Assembly: GCA_965213905.1 (NCBI GenBank)
Contig: OZ243922.1
Span: 992,001-1,056,000, forward strand
DNA from: SIRX01 sp965213905
Lineage (GTDB): Bacteria; Actinomycetota; Rubrobacteria; Rubrobacterales; Rubrobacteraceae
Reading direction: 5' to 3'
DNA length: 64,000 bases
In this document: positions 24,851-33,161 of the stretch, piece after piece
Layout: each line of letters opens with the position of its first letter
How positions within the stretch are numbered: the first letter of the stretch is position 1
Position numbers and translations under genes: made by a program
Notes under the pieces: model-generated
The model's input: only the letters and a program-made list of their open reading frames with translations
What the model was told of the DNA's origin: nothing
The model's database searches: none

Positions 24851-26085
24851 TAGATAATGCCCCGCTTCGAAAGGCCGTCGCGTTTTTCCGGGTCCAGCTT
24901 GAGTAGCTCTCCGTAAACCTCCTCGTTGTGCTCCCCGAGCTTCGGGCCCGTCCAGCGGACTTTTCCGGGCGTTTCGGTAAGGCGCGGCACGACGTTCTGC
25001 ATCGGGAACTCTCCTATTTCCGGGTCTTCTACCCGGACGACGTTTTCCCGGGCCGCGTAGTGCTCGTCTTCGGTCATGTCCTGGGCGGTGAAGACTTTTC
25101 CGGCGGGCACCCCGGCTTCGGCCATGGTGGTAAGGATTTCTTCTACGCCACGCCCGCGGGTCCAGTCGGAGATCATTTCGTCTAGCTCCTGCATGCGTTC
25201 GCCGCGGGCGTGATGCGTCGCGTAGCGCTCGTCTTCGGGCCATTCGGGATGCCCTATGGCCTTCGAGAGCCGCGCAAAAACATTGTCGGCGTTTGCCGCG
25301 ATCAGGACGTAGTCGTCTTCTTTCGTCGGGTAGATGTTCGACGGCGCCACGAACGGCAGCACGGTCCCGGTACGTCCCCGCACTTCTCCGGCCAACTCGT
25401 ACTCGGGGATGGTGCTCTCCATGAGCGCCAACACCGCCTCGTAAATCCCCACGTCCACGACCTGTCCCCGGCCCTGGCCTCCGCCTTCGCCTCCGCCCGG
25501 CGCATCCCGATGGTACAGCGCCGTCAGGGCACCGAGGGCCCCGAAGGTGGCGGCCAAAGAATCGCCGAGGCTTATCCCGGTACGTGGCGGCGCCCTATCG
25601 GGGAAGCCTGTTACGTGCCGGATACCGCCCATCGCCTCCCCTATGGAACCGAAGCCTGCTTGCCCGCGGTACGGCCCCGTTTGCCCGAAGCCCGAGACCC
25701 GGACCATTACGAGGCCGGGGTTGACCTCTGATAGCTCCTGGTATCCCATTTCCCAACGCTCCATCGTGCCGGGCCGGAAGTTCTCTACCAGCACGTCCGC
25801 CTCGGCAATGAGCTTGCGGGCCAAATCCTGGCCTTCCTCCTCTCGCAGGTTTAGCGTAACGGACTTCTTGTTGCGGGCGATGATGGGCCACCAGAGGGTG
25901 CGCCCTTCCTTGCGGTGCCTCCCCCACTCCCGCATGGGGTCGCCTGCTTCGGGGGCTTCGATCTTGATGACCTCCGCCCCGAAGTCCCCCAGCAGTTGGC
26001 CGCAGAAAGGCCCCGCCAGCAAACTGCCCATCTCCACCACCCGAACACCTTCGAGTGGAAGACCATCTCCGCGCCGCTCGCCCAC
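24850..26085 (-). CDS. CaiB/BaiF-family (class III) CoA-transferase
   Basis: 411 residues. Family landmarks: LLAGPFCGQLLGDFGAEVIKIE, ADVLVENFRPGTMERWGM-like VENFRPGT, the catalytic Asp in SLGDSLAATFGALGAL, and QVVDVGIYEAV. Class III transferases move CoA between carboxylic acids such as succinate, oxalate/formate, itaconate or hydroxy acids. Paired with an HMG-CoA-lyase-like enzyme, it most simply activates a 3-hydroxy acid for cleavage to acetyl-CoA plus a keto acid. The GTG start at 26085 has no clear ribosome site. A GntR-type operator lies 88 bases upstream. Confidence 0.85.
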   Translation of the reverse strand: MGERRGDGLPLEGVRVVEMGSLLAGPFCGQLLGDFGAEVIKIEAPEAGDPMREWGRHRKEGRTLWWPIIARNKKSVTLNLREEEGQDLARKLIAEADVLVENFRPGTMERWEMGYQELSEVNPGLVMVRVSGFGQTGPYRGQAGFGSIGEAMGGIRHVTGFPDRAPPRTGISLGDSLAATFGALGALTALYHRDAPGGGEGGGQGRGQVVDVGIYEAVLALMESTIPEYELAGEVRGRTGTVLPFVAPSNIYPTKEDDYVLIAANADNVFARLSKAIGHPEWPEDERYATHHARGERMQELDEMISDWTRGRGVEEILTTMAEAGVPAGKVFTAQDMTEDEHYAARENVVRVEDPEIGEFPMQNVVPRLTETPGKVRWTGPKLGEHNEEVYGELLKLDPEKRDGLSKRGII

Positions 26086-26172
26086 CAGGCTACCCCCAAA
26101 CTAAATTCATACAACCGTCCCTCGTCCTACCTACGTCCCCGCCCCCACCGTAAATACACCTTTCGGGAGGAC

Positions 26173-26180
26173 TGTATACA
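26173..26180. promoter_or_regulatory. putative GntR operator TGTATACA upstream of the CoA-transferase gene
   Basis: A perfect 8-bp palindrome TGTATACA, read on the minus strand as ATTGTATACAGT. Nearly the same 12-mer occurs upstream of the GntR/FCD gene (27074). Short AT-centred palindromes of this type are typical FCD-family operators. The 26086-26360 gap holds no gene. Confidence 0.5.
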
Positions 26181-26360
26181 ATATTAGCCATATCCGACGT
26201 CCTGTGTCAAACGTTACCATTAGTCGGATTCTGATTGTTCCCTATAAACACGGTCATTCGTTGTTTTGCGCGGAGGCGGTTTTTGTCTTCGGGGTGGTTT
26301 CGGAAAGTTTTTGCATACAGATGGGGTATATCCGCCTCTCTCCCCGAAGCCCGCCCGGTT

Positions 26361-27044
26361 TTACTTCGACAGTTCGTTTTGCAGGGCGTGTATTACGAAG
26401 TCCCGGCCTTCGTAGACGTGTTCGCGCATGACGATTTCCGCCCGTTCGCCGTCGCCGCTTTTTAGGGCGCGGAGGATCTGGCGGTGGTAGTGGTTTGAGA
26501 TGGTTCGTTCGTGGGGGGTGTACCAGTAGAAGGCTTTGAACATCAACGGAACCTCTACGGTGCGGCGGATGAGAAGTTCGAGGCGCTTGTTCCGGCTGGC
26601 GACCACTATGGCGTTGTGGAACTCCTGGTTTGCCAGGACGAGCCGGCGTATCTCTTCTTCGTGGTCGGTAAAGCGTCCGGCAAGGCCTTCCATCTCTTCG
26701 GCCAGGGTCTGTAGCCCGCGCAGCTCTTTCGCCCCGATCCTCTCCCCGGCCCGGCGCGCCGCGTAGCCTTCCAAGATGGCCCGCAAGTCGTAGATATCCC
26801 AAACCTCCTCGATGCCGAAAGAGCGTACCCGGGCGCCCCGGTTCGGGGAGATCTCGACCAGCCCCTCCGCCTCCAGCATCGTGAGAGCCTGGCGCACCGG
26901 CGTCCGGCTCACGCCGAGCCTCTCGGCCAACTGCTCCTCGACCAGCCGCTCCTCCGGGCCGTACTCACCCTCCAGGATCGAACGCCGCAACCGCTCGAAA
27001 ACCGTTCCCTGCCCGGCGCCGGCGCCGCCTCTGACGGTATCCAA
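26361..27044 (-). CDS. GntR-family regulator, FCD subfamily
   Basis: 227 residues. The N-terminal winged helix (about 15-80) has LAERLGVSRTPVRQALTML, which is the GntR recognition helix, and the C-terminal all-helical FCD domain (IYDLRAILEGYAARRAG, NQEFHNAIVVASRN, HYHRQILRALKSGD) keeps the Asp and the three His that bind metal and carboxylate ligands. TTG start at 27044 with TAGGAGAG. It lies directly upstream of the CoA-transferase/lyase operon and shares a TGTATAC site with it, so it probably represses both until the pathway acid is present. Confidence 0.88.
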   Translation of the reverse strand: MDTVRGGAGAGQGTVFERLRRSILEGEYGPEERLVEEQLAERLGVSRTPVRQALTMLEAEGLVEISPNRGARVRSFGIEEVWDIYDLRAILEGYAARRAGERIGAKELRGLQTLAEEMEGLAGRFTDHEEEIRRLVLANQEFHNAIVVASRNKRLELLIRRTVEVPLMFKAFYWYTPHERTISNHYHRQILRALKSGDGERAEIVMREHVYEGRDFVIHALQNELSK

Positions 27045-27073
27045 AAAACTCTCCTAACCCTGTCCCCAAAACT

Positions 27074-27081
27074 TGTATACG
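27074..27081. promoter_or_regulatory. putative GntR autoregulatory operator TGTATACG
   Basis: CTTGTATACGAT lies about 30 bases before the GntR start and matches the site before the CoA-transferase gene at nine of twelve positions. It suggests autoregulation. Confidence 0.45.
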
Positions 27082-27253
27082 ATCCTAGTAATAAGCCGCT
27101 CTTGAGTCAAGTGCCGCGTCAAGTGCTGCTTCCGAGAGCTCGGACCGGTTGGGGCCGGTTCTGGGCCGGCAGTCTGGGTAGGCTTCATGTGGCGGAAGTT
27201 TTTGGTCGGTACTTCAGACACGAGGGGTTCGGAGTAAGGTTTTCCGGGGGTTC

Positions 27254-27439
27254 CTAGTCCTCTTTTCCTCTGGCACGCTCGATGTAGGCCTCGGCGGCTT
27301 CGGCGTTGTTGTAGCTTAGCGTGCCGCCGGTCATTGGGTTGTTTATCTCGTAGTGGCCGCCGGCTTCACGGTCCATGATGACCGGGTAGTAGCGGTCTCC
27401 GACCTGTTTAATGCCGTATTCGGTAGGTTCTTTCCGCAA
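27254..27439 (-). CDS. 61-residue hypothetical protein
   Basis: Soluble, charged protein; the ribosome site AAGGAG sits four bases before a TTG start at 27439. Central sequence GDRYYPVIMDREAGGHYEI looks like a short beta hairpin, followed by a helix (NAEAAEAYIERARG). No family recognised. The 27045-27253 stretch upstream of it holds the GntR promoter and nothing else I can name. Confidence 0.5.
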   Translation of the reverse strand: MRKEPTEYGIKQVGDRYYPVIMDREAGGHYEINNPMTGGTLSYNNAEAAEAYIERARGKED

Positions 27440-27615
27440 TTTTCTCCTTCGTCTCGCAAAGTGAACTCGGCTCTTTCTACTACATCAGGCCGGCCCGGCC
27501 AAAGCCCGAACCGTCGCTTCAGACTTTCGTTTACATCGGGGTCGTAGCTGGTAGTTTGAGGGAAACACTGCACGTCCCTACTTATCCGCTGTTGTGTGCC
27601 GGAGAGAGGAGAAGC

Positions 27616-27906
27616 ATGATCTCGATAACCGAAGAGGCGAAAGAGCTTTTTATGGACGTAGACCGTCCCGAGGGGACCGTACTGCGGCTCGACCCGGTAA
27701 CGGACCAGGATAGCGGGGAGACCCAGATCAGCCTCGGCGCCGGGGAGGAATTGGAAGGTGACCAGGTAGTAGAGCACGCCGGGGAGAACATCCTCTACAT
27801 ATCGGCCCCCGTAAGCGAGGCGCTCGACGGCAGCACCATAGATCGGGTCGAGACCCCCGAAGGCCCGGGAATAGGCATCGCCCTTCCAGACCAACCCGGC
27901 TCCTGA
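27616..27906 (+). CDS. HesB/IscA-like fold protein without cluster-binding cysteines
   Basis: 96 residues from the ATG at 27616, preceded by GGAGAGAGGAG. The opening ISITEEAKELF, the strand TVLRLDPV and the late ENILYISAPVSEALDG segment follow the HesB/IscA A-type carrier pattern (VSDEAAEFI..., then a YVDPISAQYLDG-like strand). The three cysteines that bind Fe-S in true carriers are absent; the protein has no Cys after residue 1. A scaffold role is therefore unlikely and the function is unknown. A good terminator follows. Confidence 0.55.
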   Translation: MISITEEAKELFMDVDRPEGTVLRLDPVTDQDSGETQISLGAGEELEGDQVVEHAGENILYISAPVSEALDGSTIDRVETPEGPGIGIALPDQPGS

Positions 27907-27930
27907 ACGAGTACCCTTACGTCACGCCCA

Positions 27931-27962
27931 GGAGGCCCCGTTCAGGCCGCGGGGTCTCTTTT
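27931..27962 (+). terminator. rho-independent terminator
   Basis: AGGCCCCG and CGGGGTCT form an 8-bp stem with one G-U pair and a nine-base loop, followed by CTTTT. It ends the transcript of the HesB-like gene. Confidence 0.65.
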
Positions 27963-27982
27963 CGTTCCGGGGCGCCATCCGG

Positions 27983-27988
27983 TAGAGT
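27983..27988 (+). promoter_or_regulatory. -10 element TAGAGT of a leaderless transcript
   Basis: TAGAGT, then AAGAGC, then the ATG at 27995. No separate ribosome site can fit upstream of it within such a transcript. Confidence 0.45.
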
Positions 27989-27994
27989 AAGAGC

Positions 27995-28405
27995 ATGGAT
28001 GCCCCGAAGCACGTAATAATCGTCGGCGGTCCCGAAGAAGAGGCGGAGCTGTTGGCGATTTCCCTGGACGACGGCGAGGCCATACCGCTCTTCGATTCTA
28101 TTGAAGAGGCGGAGGAGTTCCTGGCTTCGACGGGTGATTTCGGCCGGGACTGGCTGGCGCGGGGGATCCCGGCGAATATATTATTGGAACTCCTGGAGTA
28201 CCAGGGCGATGAAGTAGAATACGTGGCCTTGAGCCCGCCGCCCGAACGGCTGGAGGGCGGAATGGAGGTTCAGGTCATTCCCCGCTACGCCTTCACCAGC
28301 CTTCTGGAGAACCAGGTTTCGGGGCCGGAACCGGCGTCGTCCTCGCCGTCACCCCCGGAAGGTAAAGAAGGTAAAGGTTTCTGGCGGCGGTTGCTCGGGC
28401 GTTAG
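27995..28405 (+). CDS. hypothetical protein, 136 residues
   Basis: Acidic soluble protein: an N-terminal alpha/beta-like segment (HVIIVGGPEEEAELLAISL, then FDSIEEAEEFL), a helical core, a beta strand VEVQVIPRYAF-like near 95, a low-complexity Pro/Ser linker and a basic FWRRLLGR end. No family recognised. It converges with the P450 gene. Confidence 0.55.
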   Translation: MDAPKHVIIVGGPEEEAELLAISLDDGEAIPLFDSIEEAEEFLASTGDFGRDWLARGIPANILLELLEYQGDEVEYVALSPPPERLEGGMEVQVIPRYAFTSLLENQVSGPEPASSSPSPPEGKEGKGFWRRLLGR

Positions 28406-28421
28406 GGCTTTCGTAGGTCGC

Positions 28422-29771
28422 CTACTTCCGCTCTTCCAACGTCATGGGCATCCCGTAGCGGGGTTTGAGGGTAAAGCTGGGTTCGGGTTCTACGGGATGT
28501 CCCGGCACCAGGTGTAACCTGTAGCCCTGGGCTACTGTCGCCAGGATCAGCTTGGCCTCCATCGTGGCGAAGCTGTTGCCGATGCACTGCCGAGGCCCTT
28601 CGGAAAAGGGGAAGTAGGAGTACTTCGGGCGGCCGGCGTCACCGTCCGGCCCGAAGCGTTCGGGCAAGAACTCCTCCGGCTCTTCCCAAAAGTCCGGGTG
28701 GCGGTGGGTGACGTACTGGCTTATGACGATCCTGGAACCTGCCGGTACACGGTAACCCCCGACTTCGTCTTCTTCGGCAACGAGCCGGGAGAGGCCCCAC
28801 ACGGGGGGCATCAGGCGCATGGATTCCTTGAAGACCATCTCCGTACAGGCGAGGCTTCCGAGGTCTTCGAAGCCGGGCGTCCGGCCCCCGAGAACACGGT
28901 CCAGTTCGTCTTCGAGCTTCTCCCGCGCCGCCGGATTTTCGTCCAGTAGGTACCAGGTCCAGGTCAGGGCGCGGGCGGTGGTTTCGTAGCCGGCGGTCAG
29001 GATGGTCATGGCTTCGTCTCTCAGTTGCCGGTGGCCCAGGCCCTCCCCGTTCTCGTCGCGGGCTTCGAGGAGCATGGACAGGAGGTCCCGCCGGGTTTCT
29101 CCGTCCTCCCGGCGCCGGTGAAAGAGCCCGTCAACGACGCCGTTTAGTTTCTTTACGGCGGTCCGGTAGCGGCGGTTGTCCCGGGTAGGAACGGCGAGCG
29201 GCACCGGCGCAAACCTCCCCGTGCGCTGGAAGCCGAGGGTGAGCACGGTCTGTAGCGCTTCCCCGACACCCCCGGCTTCGCCGGTTACGTCGGCGCCAAA
29301 GAGGGCGCGGCCGGTGATCTCTAGGGTAAGACGCGTCATCTCCGCTTCGATGTCTAGAGGTTCGCCGCTTCCGGCGGTACGCTCCCGCCACCTCCTCGAC
29401 GTGTTCTCGGCGGCATTCGCCATTATTTGGGCCATATCTACAAGGCGGGCACGGTGGAATGCGGGTTGAATCAGGCGGCGTTGCCGGCGCCAGAAATCTC
29501 CTTCGCTGGAGAGCAGGCCGTTGCCCACGATCTCAATGTGTTCGTAGCCATCTTTGAGGTAGTTGCGCGGGTTTTTCCGGAGGACGTGTTCGATATAGTC
29601 CGGGTGGGAGAGCAAGTAGATCCGGTACGGTCCCAGCCGGAACCGCACGAGATCCCCGTGCCGCCGGGCTTCGGTGAGCAGCCGCAGCGGGTTCCGCCGC
29701 ATCTCCGGGGCGCTGCCCAGAAGCAGGTTGCCCCGCAAGTAAGGTGGTTGTATGGTCTTCGCGTTCGGCAC
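28422..29771 (-). CDS. cytochrome P450
   Basis: 449 residues with all P450 landmarks: I-helix AGYETTA (oxygen activation), K-helix KESMR (ExxR), PERF, and the heme loop FPFSEGPRQCIGNSFA with the thiolate Cys near residue 396. It lacks a membrane anchor and is class I-like, needing separate ferredoxin and reductase, which are not adjacent. Sequence style (QPPYLRGNLLLGSAPEM, FWRRQRRLIQPAFH) resembles the CYP102-domain/fatty-acid and terpenoid hydroxylase group, but the substrate is not known. GTG at 29771 is probably leaderless. The MFS gene ends 10 bases upstream. Confidence 0.92.
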   Translation of the reverse strand: MPNAKTIQPPYLRGNLLLGSAPEMRRNPLRLLTEARRHGDLVRFRLGPYRIYLLSHPDYIEHVLRKNPRNYLKDGYEHIEIVGNGLLSSEGDFWRRQRRLIQPAFHRARLVDMAQIMANAAENTSRRWRERTAGSGEPLDIEAEMTRLTLEITGRALFGADVTGEAGGVGEALQTVLTLGFQRTGRFAPVPLAVPTRDNRRYRTAVKKLNGVVDGLFHRRREDGETRRDLLSMLLEARDENGEGLGHRQLRDEAMTILTAGYETTARALTWTWYLLDENPAAREKLEDELDRVLGGRTPGFEDLGSLACTEMVFKESMRLMPPVWGLSRLVAEEDEVGGYRVPAGSRIVISQYVTHRHPDFWEEPEEFLPERFGPDGDAGRPKYSYFPFSEGPRQCIGNSFATMEAKLILATVAQGYRLHLVPGHPVEPEPSFTLKPRYGMPMTLEERK

Positions 29772-29778
29772 TATGGAC

Positions 29779-29784
29779 AGTCTA
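29779..29784 (-). promoter_or_regulatory. -10 element TAGACT of a leaderless transcript
   Basis: On the minus strand TAGACT is followed by seven bases and then the GTG of the P450 gene; it overlaps the last codons of the MFS gene. Confidence 0.45.
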
Positions 29785-31017
29785 CCCGGCGGACGGCGAC
29801 TCCGAGCGGGCCTCGGCTACGGTGCGGTTGTTGACGGTCGGCAGTACGACTACGAACATGGTCGCCATCACCACAGCCCCGAACCACATCGGGGCGGTAA
29901 GGCCGAATGCACTGGCGAGAATGCCGCCGGCGAGAGCACCGAGGGACATGCCGCCCCAACCGAGCAGGCGGTAGACGCTGTTTACGCGCCCGAATAAACG
30001 TTCAGGAATAATAGACTGGCGCAGGGAAACGGTGATCACGTTCCACACTACAGCGGCGACGCCAGCGAGCAGGAACATCGTCCCCACCACGAACGGGTTT
30101 GCGGCCAGCGCGATGCCGACGTAAGTTGCCGAGCTGATGAGGACCACCGCGAGGAGCGTCTGGCCGTGGCCGAAACGGGAGACAATGGGCTCCGCCACGA
30201 AGCTCCCTAGGAGGCCGCCCGCGGCGCCGGCGGTAAGCAGGATACCGTATCCGAGCTCGCCGAGGTCCAGAATCTCCAGGGCGAAGAGCACGAAGATCGC
30301 CTGCAAGCCCGCAAACGTTGCATTCATGATACCGAGCATGATCGCCAGGGTTCTGAGCAGCGGCCTCGCCCACAACCACCGCACCCCTTCTCCAATCTCC
30401 GCCGCCAGCGTCGTCGCGGGCTCGTCTTCTTCTTTCTGGGGTTTGAAAGAGCCCCGCACCGCCAACATCAGGGCCGCGGCGGCGGCGAATGTTCCCGCGT
30501 CCAGCAGGAACGGTGCCGAGGCCGCCACCGCGAACAGGAAGCCGCCCAAAGGGGGACCGGCGAAGTCGTTTGTGACGATCTGGGCGCCGAAGAGGCGGCC
30601 GTTGGCCCGCTCCAGTTGCTCGCGCCGCACGACCCCCGGCAGTATGGCCTGTGAGGCGTTGTCGAAGAAGGTCTCCAGGGTCCCCATGACGAAGAAGACG
30701 GCGTAGAGCAGAGGCAAGTTTGCCAAGTCCAGGTAGACGGCTATGCCGAGAAAGAAGATCACGGCCGCCCTTGCCACGTCCACAATCCACATGACCCGCT
30801 GCCGGTCGAGCCGGTCCACCAGCGCGCCGGCGAATAGCGTAAACAGCGTCCACGGCAACCGGTGGGCTAAGGTCAGGCCGGCGACTAACAACGGGTCCCG
30901 CGTTAGCGTGGCGGCGAGCAGCGGGGCCGCCACCAGCGTAATGCCGTCACCGAGGTTCGACGCGGTACTCGCCGCCCAGAGTTTCCAGTAGTTCGCCCCG
31001 AGTCCCGGACGTTGCAA
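29782..31017 (-). CDS. MFS efflux transporter (DHA3-like)
   Basis: 411 residues and about 12 spans. N-terminal WKLWAASTASNLGDGI, the motif-A loop GALVDRLDRQRVM and the central FNDASQAILP-like DNASQAILPGVVRREQLERANG are typical of the EntS/macrolide-exporter-like DHA3 group, proton-driven exporters of drugs or siderophores. The start is TTG at 31017, three bases after the ArsR-type gene ends, so regulator and pump form one operon. Confidence 0.83.
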   Translation of the reverse strand: MQRPGLGANYWKLWAASTASNLGDGITLVAAPLLAATLTRDPLLVAGLTLAHRLPWTLFTLFAGALVDRLDRQRVMWIVDVARAAVIFFLGIAVYLDLANLPLLYAVFFVMGTLETFFDNASQAILPGVVRREQLERANGRLFGAQIVTNDFAGPPLGGFLFAVAASAPFLLDAGTFAAAAALMLAVRGSFKPQKEEDEPATTLAAEIGEGVRWLWARPLLRTLAIMLGIMNATFAGLQAIFVLFALEILDLGELGYGILLTAGAAGGLLGSFVAEPIVSRFGHGQTLLAVVLISSATYVGIALAANPFVVGTMFLLAGVAAVVWNVITVSLRQSIIPERLFGRVNSVYRLLGWGGMSLGALAGGILASAFGLTAPMWFGAVVMATMFVVVLPTVNNRTVAEARSESPSAG

Positions 31018-31020
31018 ACG

Positions 31021-31605
31021 CTACTCTTGTTCTCTGGGTATCTCCGGCAGATCGGTGAGATACGTTCCGGCGATGAGGCCGTATACCTTCTCACCGGGAA
31101 CGCTTTCGAGGTCGGCAAACTCGTTAGCCAGTTCCAGGAGCCGCCGGGTGAACTCCCCGACTTTCTGCGCCGGGATGCGGGCGTGGCGGAGCGTCATGAA
31201 GTCTGCGGGCCATTCCTCCGAACCTTCTGATTCCGGCGCCACGTACTCGTTCATCGCCTGCCGCAGAAAGTGGAAGGTCGGTTCTGATGCCGCATCCCCT
31301 TCCCCGTGCACGAACTCGAACAGCCGGGCCGTGCGGCCGTAGTATTTCTCGGTTATGGCGCGCACCTGCCGGGTACGCACTATCCGGACGAGACCGGCGC
31401 TTTCGAGCACCTTTAGCTGATACCCTACACTGCCCTTAGACTGGCCGAGCGCCTCGGCGAGCTGGCTGGTCGTCGCGGCCTTCTCCGAAAGCAGGCTGAT
31501 GATCCGCTGCCGCACCGGATCTCCGAATGCCCGATACTGCTCCGGTTCCCTCACCTTCAACACTTCTTCCAGTTCGTAGTCCGGCTTTTTGTATGATTCG
31601 CTCAC
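31021..31605 (-). CDS. ArsR-like winged-helix regulator
   Basis: 194 residues. The winged helix covers about 20-90 (FGDPVRQRIISLLSEKAATTSQLAEALGQSKGSVGYQLKVLESAGLV is the HTH region; key residues are GQSKGSVGYQLKVLE-like helix 3). The rest is an effector domain of unknown type. No Cys metal site is present, so the ligand is probably organic. GTG start at 31605, overlapping the small gene upstream by four bases (GTGA). It most likely controls the downstream MFS pump. Confidence 0.8.
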   Translation of the reverse strand: MSESYKKPDYELEEVLKVREPEQYRAFGDPVRQRIISLLSEKAATTSQLAEALGQSKGSVGYQLKVLESAGLVRIVRTRQVRAITEKYYGRTARLFEFVHGEGDAASEPTFHFLRQAMNEYVAPESEGSEEWPADFMTLRHARIPAQKVGEFTRRLLELANEFADLESVPGEKVYGLIAGTYLTDLPEIPREQE

Positions 31606-31793
31606 GGGCGCGCGTCTTCGAACCAGACCATCACGTGGAAGCGCCAGAGCTTGAAAGCCGTCGGACCTCGTCCGCCGCGGGATGACCTCGAAACCCAGCG
31701 CGCTTCGGCTTCCTCGCAGGCTACGCGCCTCAACTCCTCCTGACCACGAAAAACCTCTCTAAGGTTTTGGTGCGGATCCAAGCCCGGATACAT
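31602..31793 (-). CDS. 63-residue hypothetical protein
   Basis: Small basic protein whose stop overlaps the start of the ArsR-like gene (GTGA), suggesting coupled translation. An ATG at 31793 is followed by a polar helical stretch (LREVFRGQEELRRVACEEAEA) and ends KLWRFHVMVWFEDARP. No family recognised; the coupling is the main support. Confidence 0.4.
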   Translation of the reverse strand: MYPGLDPHQNLREVFRGQEELRRVACEEAEARWVSRSSRGGRGPTAFKLWRFHVMVWFEDARP

Positions 31794-31905
31794 CTTCTCA
31801 CCTCATCTACAGTCTAATTCTTCATTGTTGTCTAATATTACTTTATTGTCTAATTTTTCCAACCATAAAGCGTGCTTTCCGGGGCGGGGTTTTCGGCCGC
31901 GTTTT

Positions 31906-32698
31906 TTATGCTGTGTTTTTCCTTTCCCAGGCGATGGTTCGGTGTAGGGCTTCTTTCCGGGAGATTTCTTCCGAGTAGCCGAGTTCTTCGCGGATGAGGG
32001 TTGTGCTGACGGTCAAATGTTGGGAAAAGTCAACCTCGTATCGCAGGTCTTCGGGCATAGAATCCTGGGGGCTTCGACTATTTCACCGTGCCAGGCTGCG
32101 GCGCACCCGATTTGTCTTATCCACCCGGCCCAGGGCGGGGTATCCGGTTCGCCGACGTTGTAGATCCTGCCGGCGGCCCGGCCGCCGGTTGTAGCCAGGG
32201 CTATGGCGTGGGCGACGTTCTCGACGTAGCCGCCGGTCCAGCGCCACTCCGCCATGCCTTTTTCTACCGGTATCTCGGGTTGTCCGCCATCCATGCGTTT
32301 TAGATAGGGCAAAAGCCGGTGCCGGTAGTCGCCGGGTCCGTAGACGGCCGGCAGGCGGAGCACCGTCCCGGGTAGCGAAGGGTTTTCCATAACCGCTTTC
32401 TCCACCAGGATCTTCTCGTAGTCTTCGACACCTTCTCGTTTGTAGGGGTAGAGCTTTTTCCGGAGCGGCGCTCGTTCATCGGGAGCATGTCCAGCACCAC
32501 CTCGGGCGCGGATCGCCGTAGCTCTTCGGCGTAGTCTTCGAGCTTTTGGCGGCCACCCCGTAGCCGTCGCGTTTCGGACGGGAGACTCGTCTCGGTTTCG
32601 CCCCGGTTGAAGACCGTGACCTCGTGGCCGTACTCGACCAGCCGTCTCGCCACAAGCGGCCCGATAAACCGCGTGCCACCGATCACCAGCACTTTCAC
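31906..32698 (-). pseudogene. decayed NAD-dependent epimerase/dehydratase
   Basis: Three pieces of one extended-SDR protein in different frames. Piece one begins KVLVIGGTRFIGPLVARRL and runs to VVLDMLPMNER; piece two has YPYKREGVEDYEKILVEKA, then LPGTVLRLPAVYGPGDY; piece three, after about 32063, is DSMPEDLRYEVDFSQHL to the TAA at 31906-31908. The catalytic Ser/Tyr region expected between pieces one and two is missing, so an internal deletion of about 40-50 residues plus at least two frameshifts has occurred. This is not repairable by a single base, unlike other breaks in the window. Confidence 0.75.
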
Positions 32699-32701
32699 GG
32701 C

Positions 32702-33109
32702 TTATTCTTTTCCGGTTAGGGTGGCAACCTCACCGGCGGTCAGCAACTCGCGGTCGGTCGCGGTCCCGAGCTTCTCGCGCCGCACGAAACCCGCGCCCGT
32801 GAGGGTGGGCTCGTGGGAGCTGAAGGTAACCAGACGGTAGCTGCCTGGCCCCCGGCGGCGGGCCGGGCGGTGCTCGATCCAGAGCAGGGGGCGTGGGAGG
32901 TCCGGCAACCCTTCGGTAAAGTGCTGCCGGATCACCTCCGCCGCCAAATACTCCGATAACTCCGAGACGAACACCCCGCCGTCCCGCAACTCCTCGCAGA
33001 CCACCACGGGGGCGTCACCCGCTTCTCCCCGGTACACCCGCACCCAGCAGCAGCGCGTGCCGAAACGATATCCCTGGCGGTTGTGGAGGTATTCTTCGGT
33101 GAGGTTCAT
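32702..33109 (-). CDS. hypothetical protein, 135 residues
   Basis: Soluble alpha/beta protein with strands RCCWVRVYRG, PVVVCEELRDGG and YRLVTFSSHEP, and a helix SELSEYLAAEVIRQHF. No transmembrane span, signal or recognised family. It lies 3 bases upstream of the decayed epimerase, which has probably lost its function, so the two may once have been an operon. Confidence 0.55.
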   Translation of the reverse strand: MNLTEEYLHNRQGYRFGTRCCWVRVYRGEAGDAPVVVCEELRDGGVFVSELSEYLAAEVIRQHFTEGLPDLPRPLLWIEHRPARRRGPGSYRLVTFSSHEPTLTGAGFVRREKLGTATDRELLTAGEVATLTGKE

Positions 33110-33161
33110 CTCGAACGCTGCCCCCCGTAGAAGCTGGAAAGCGGGCCTGCCCTTCTACACG

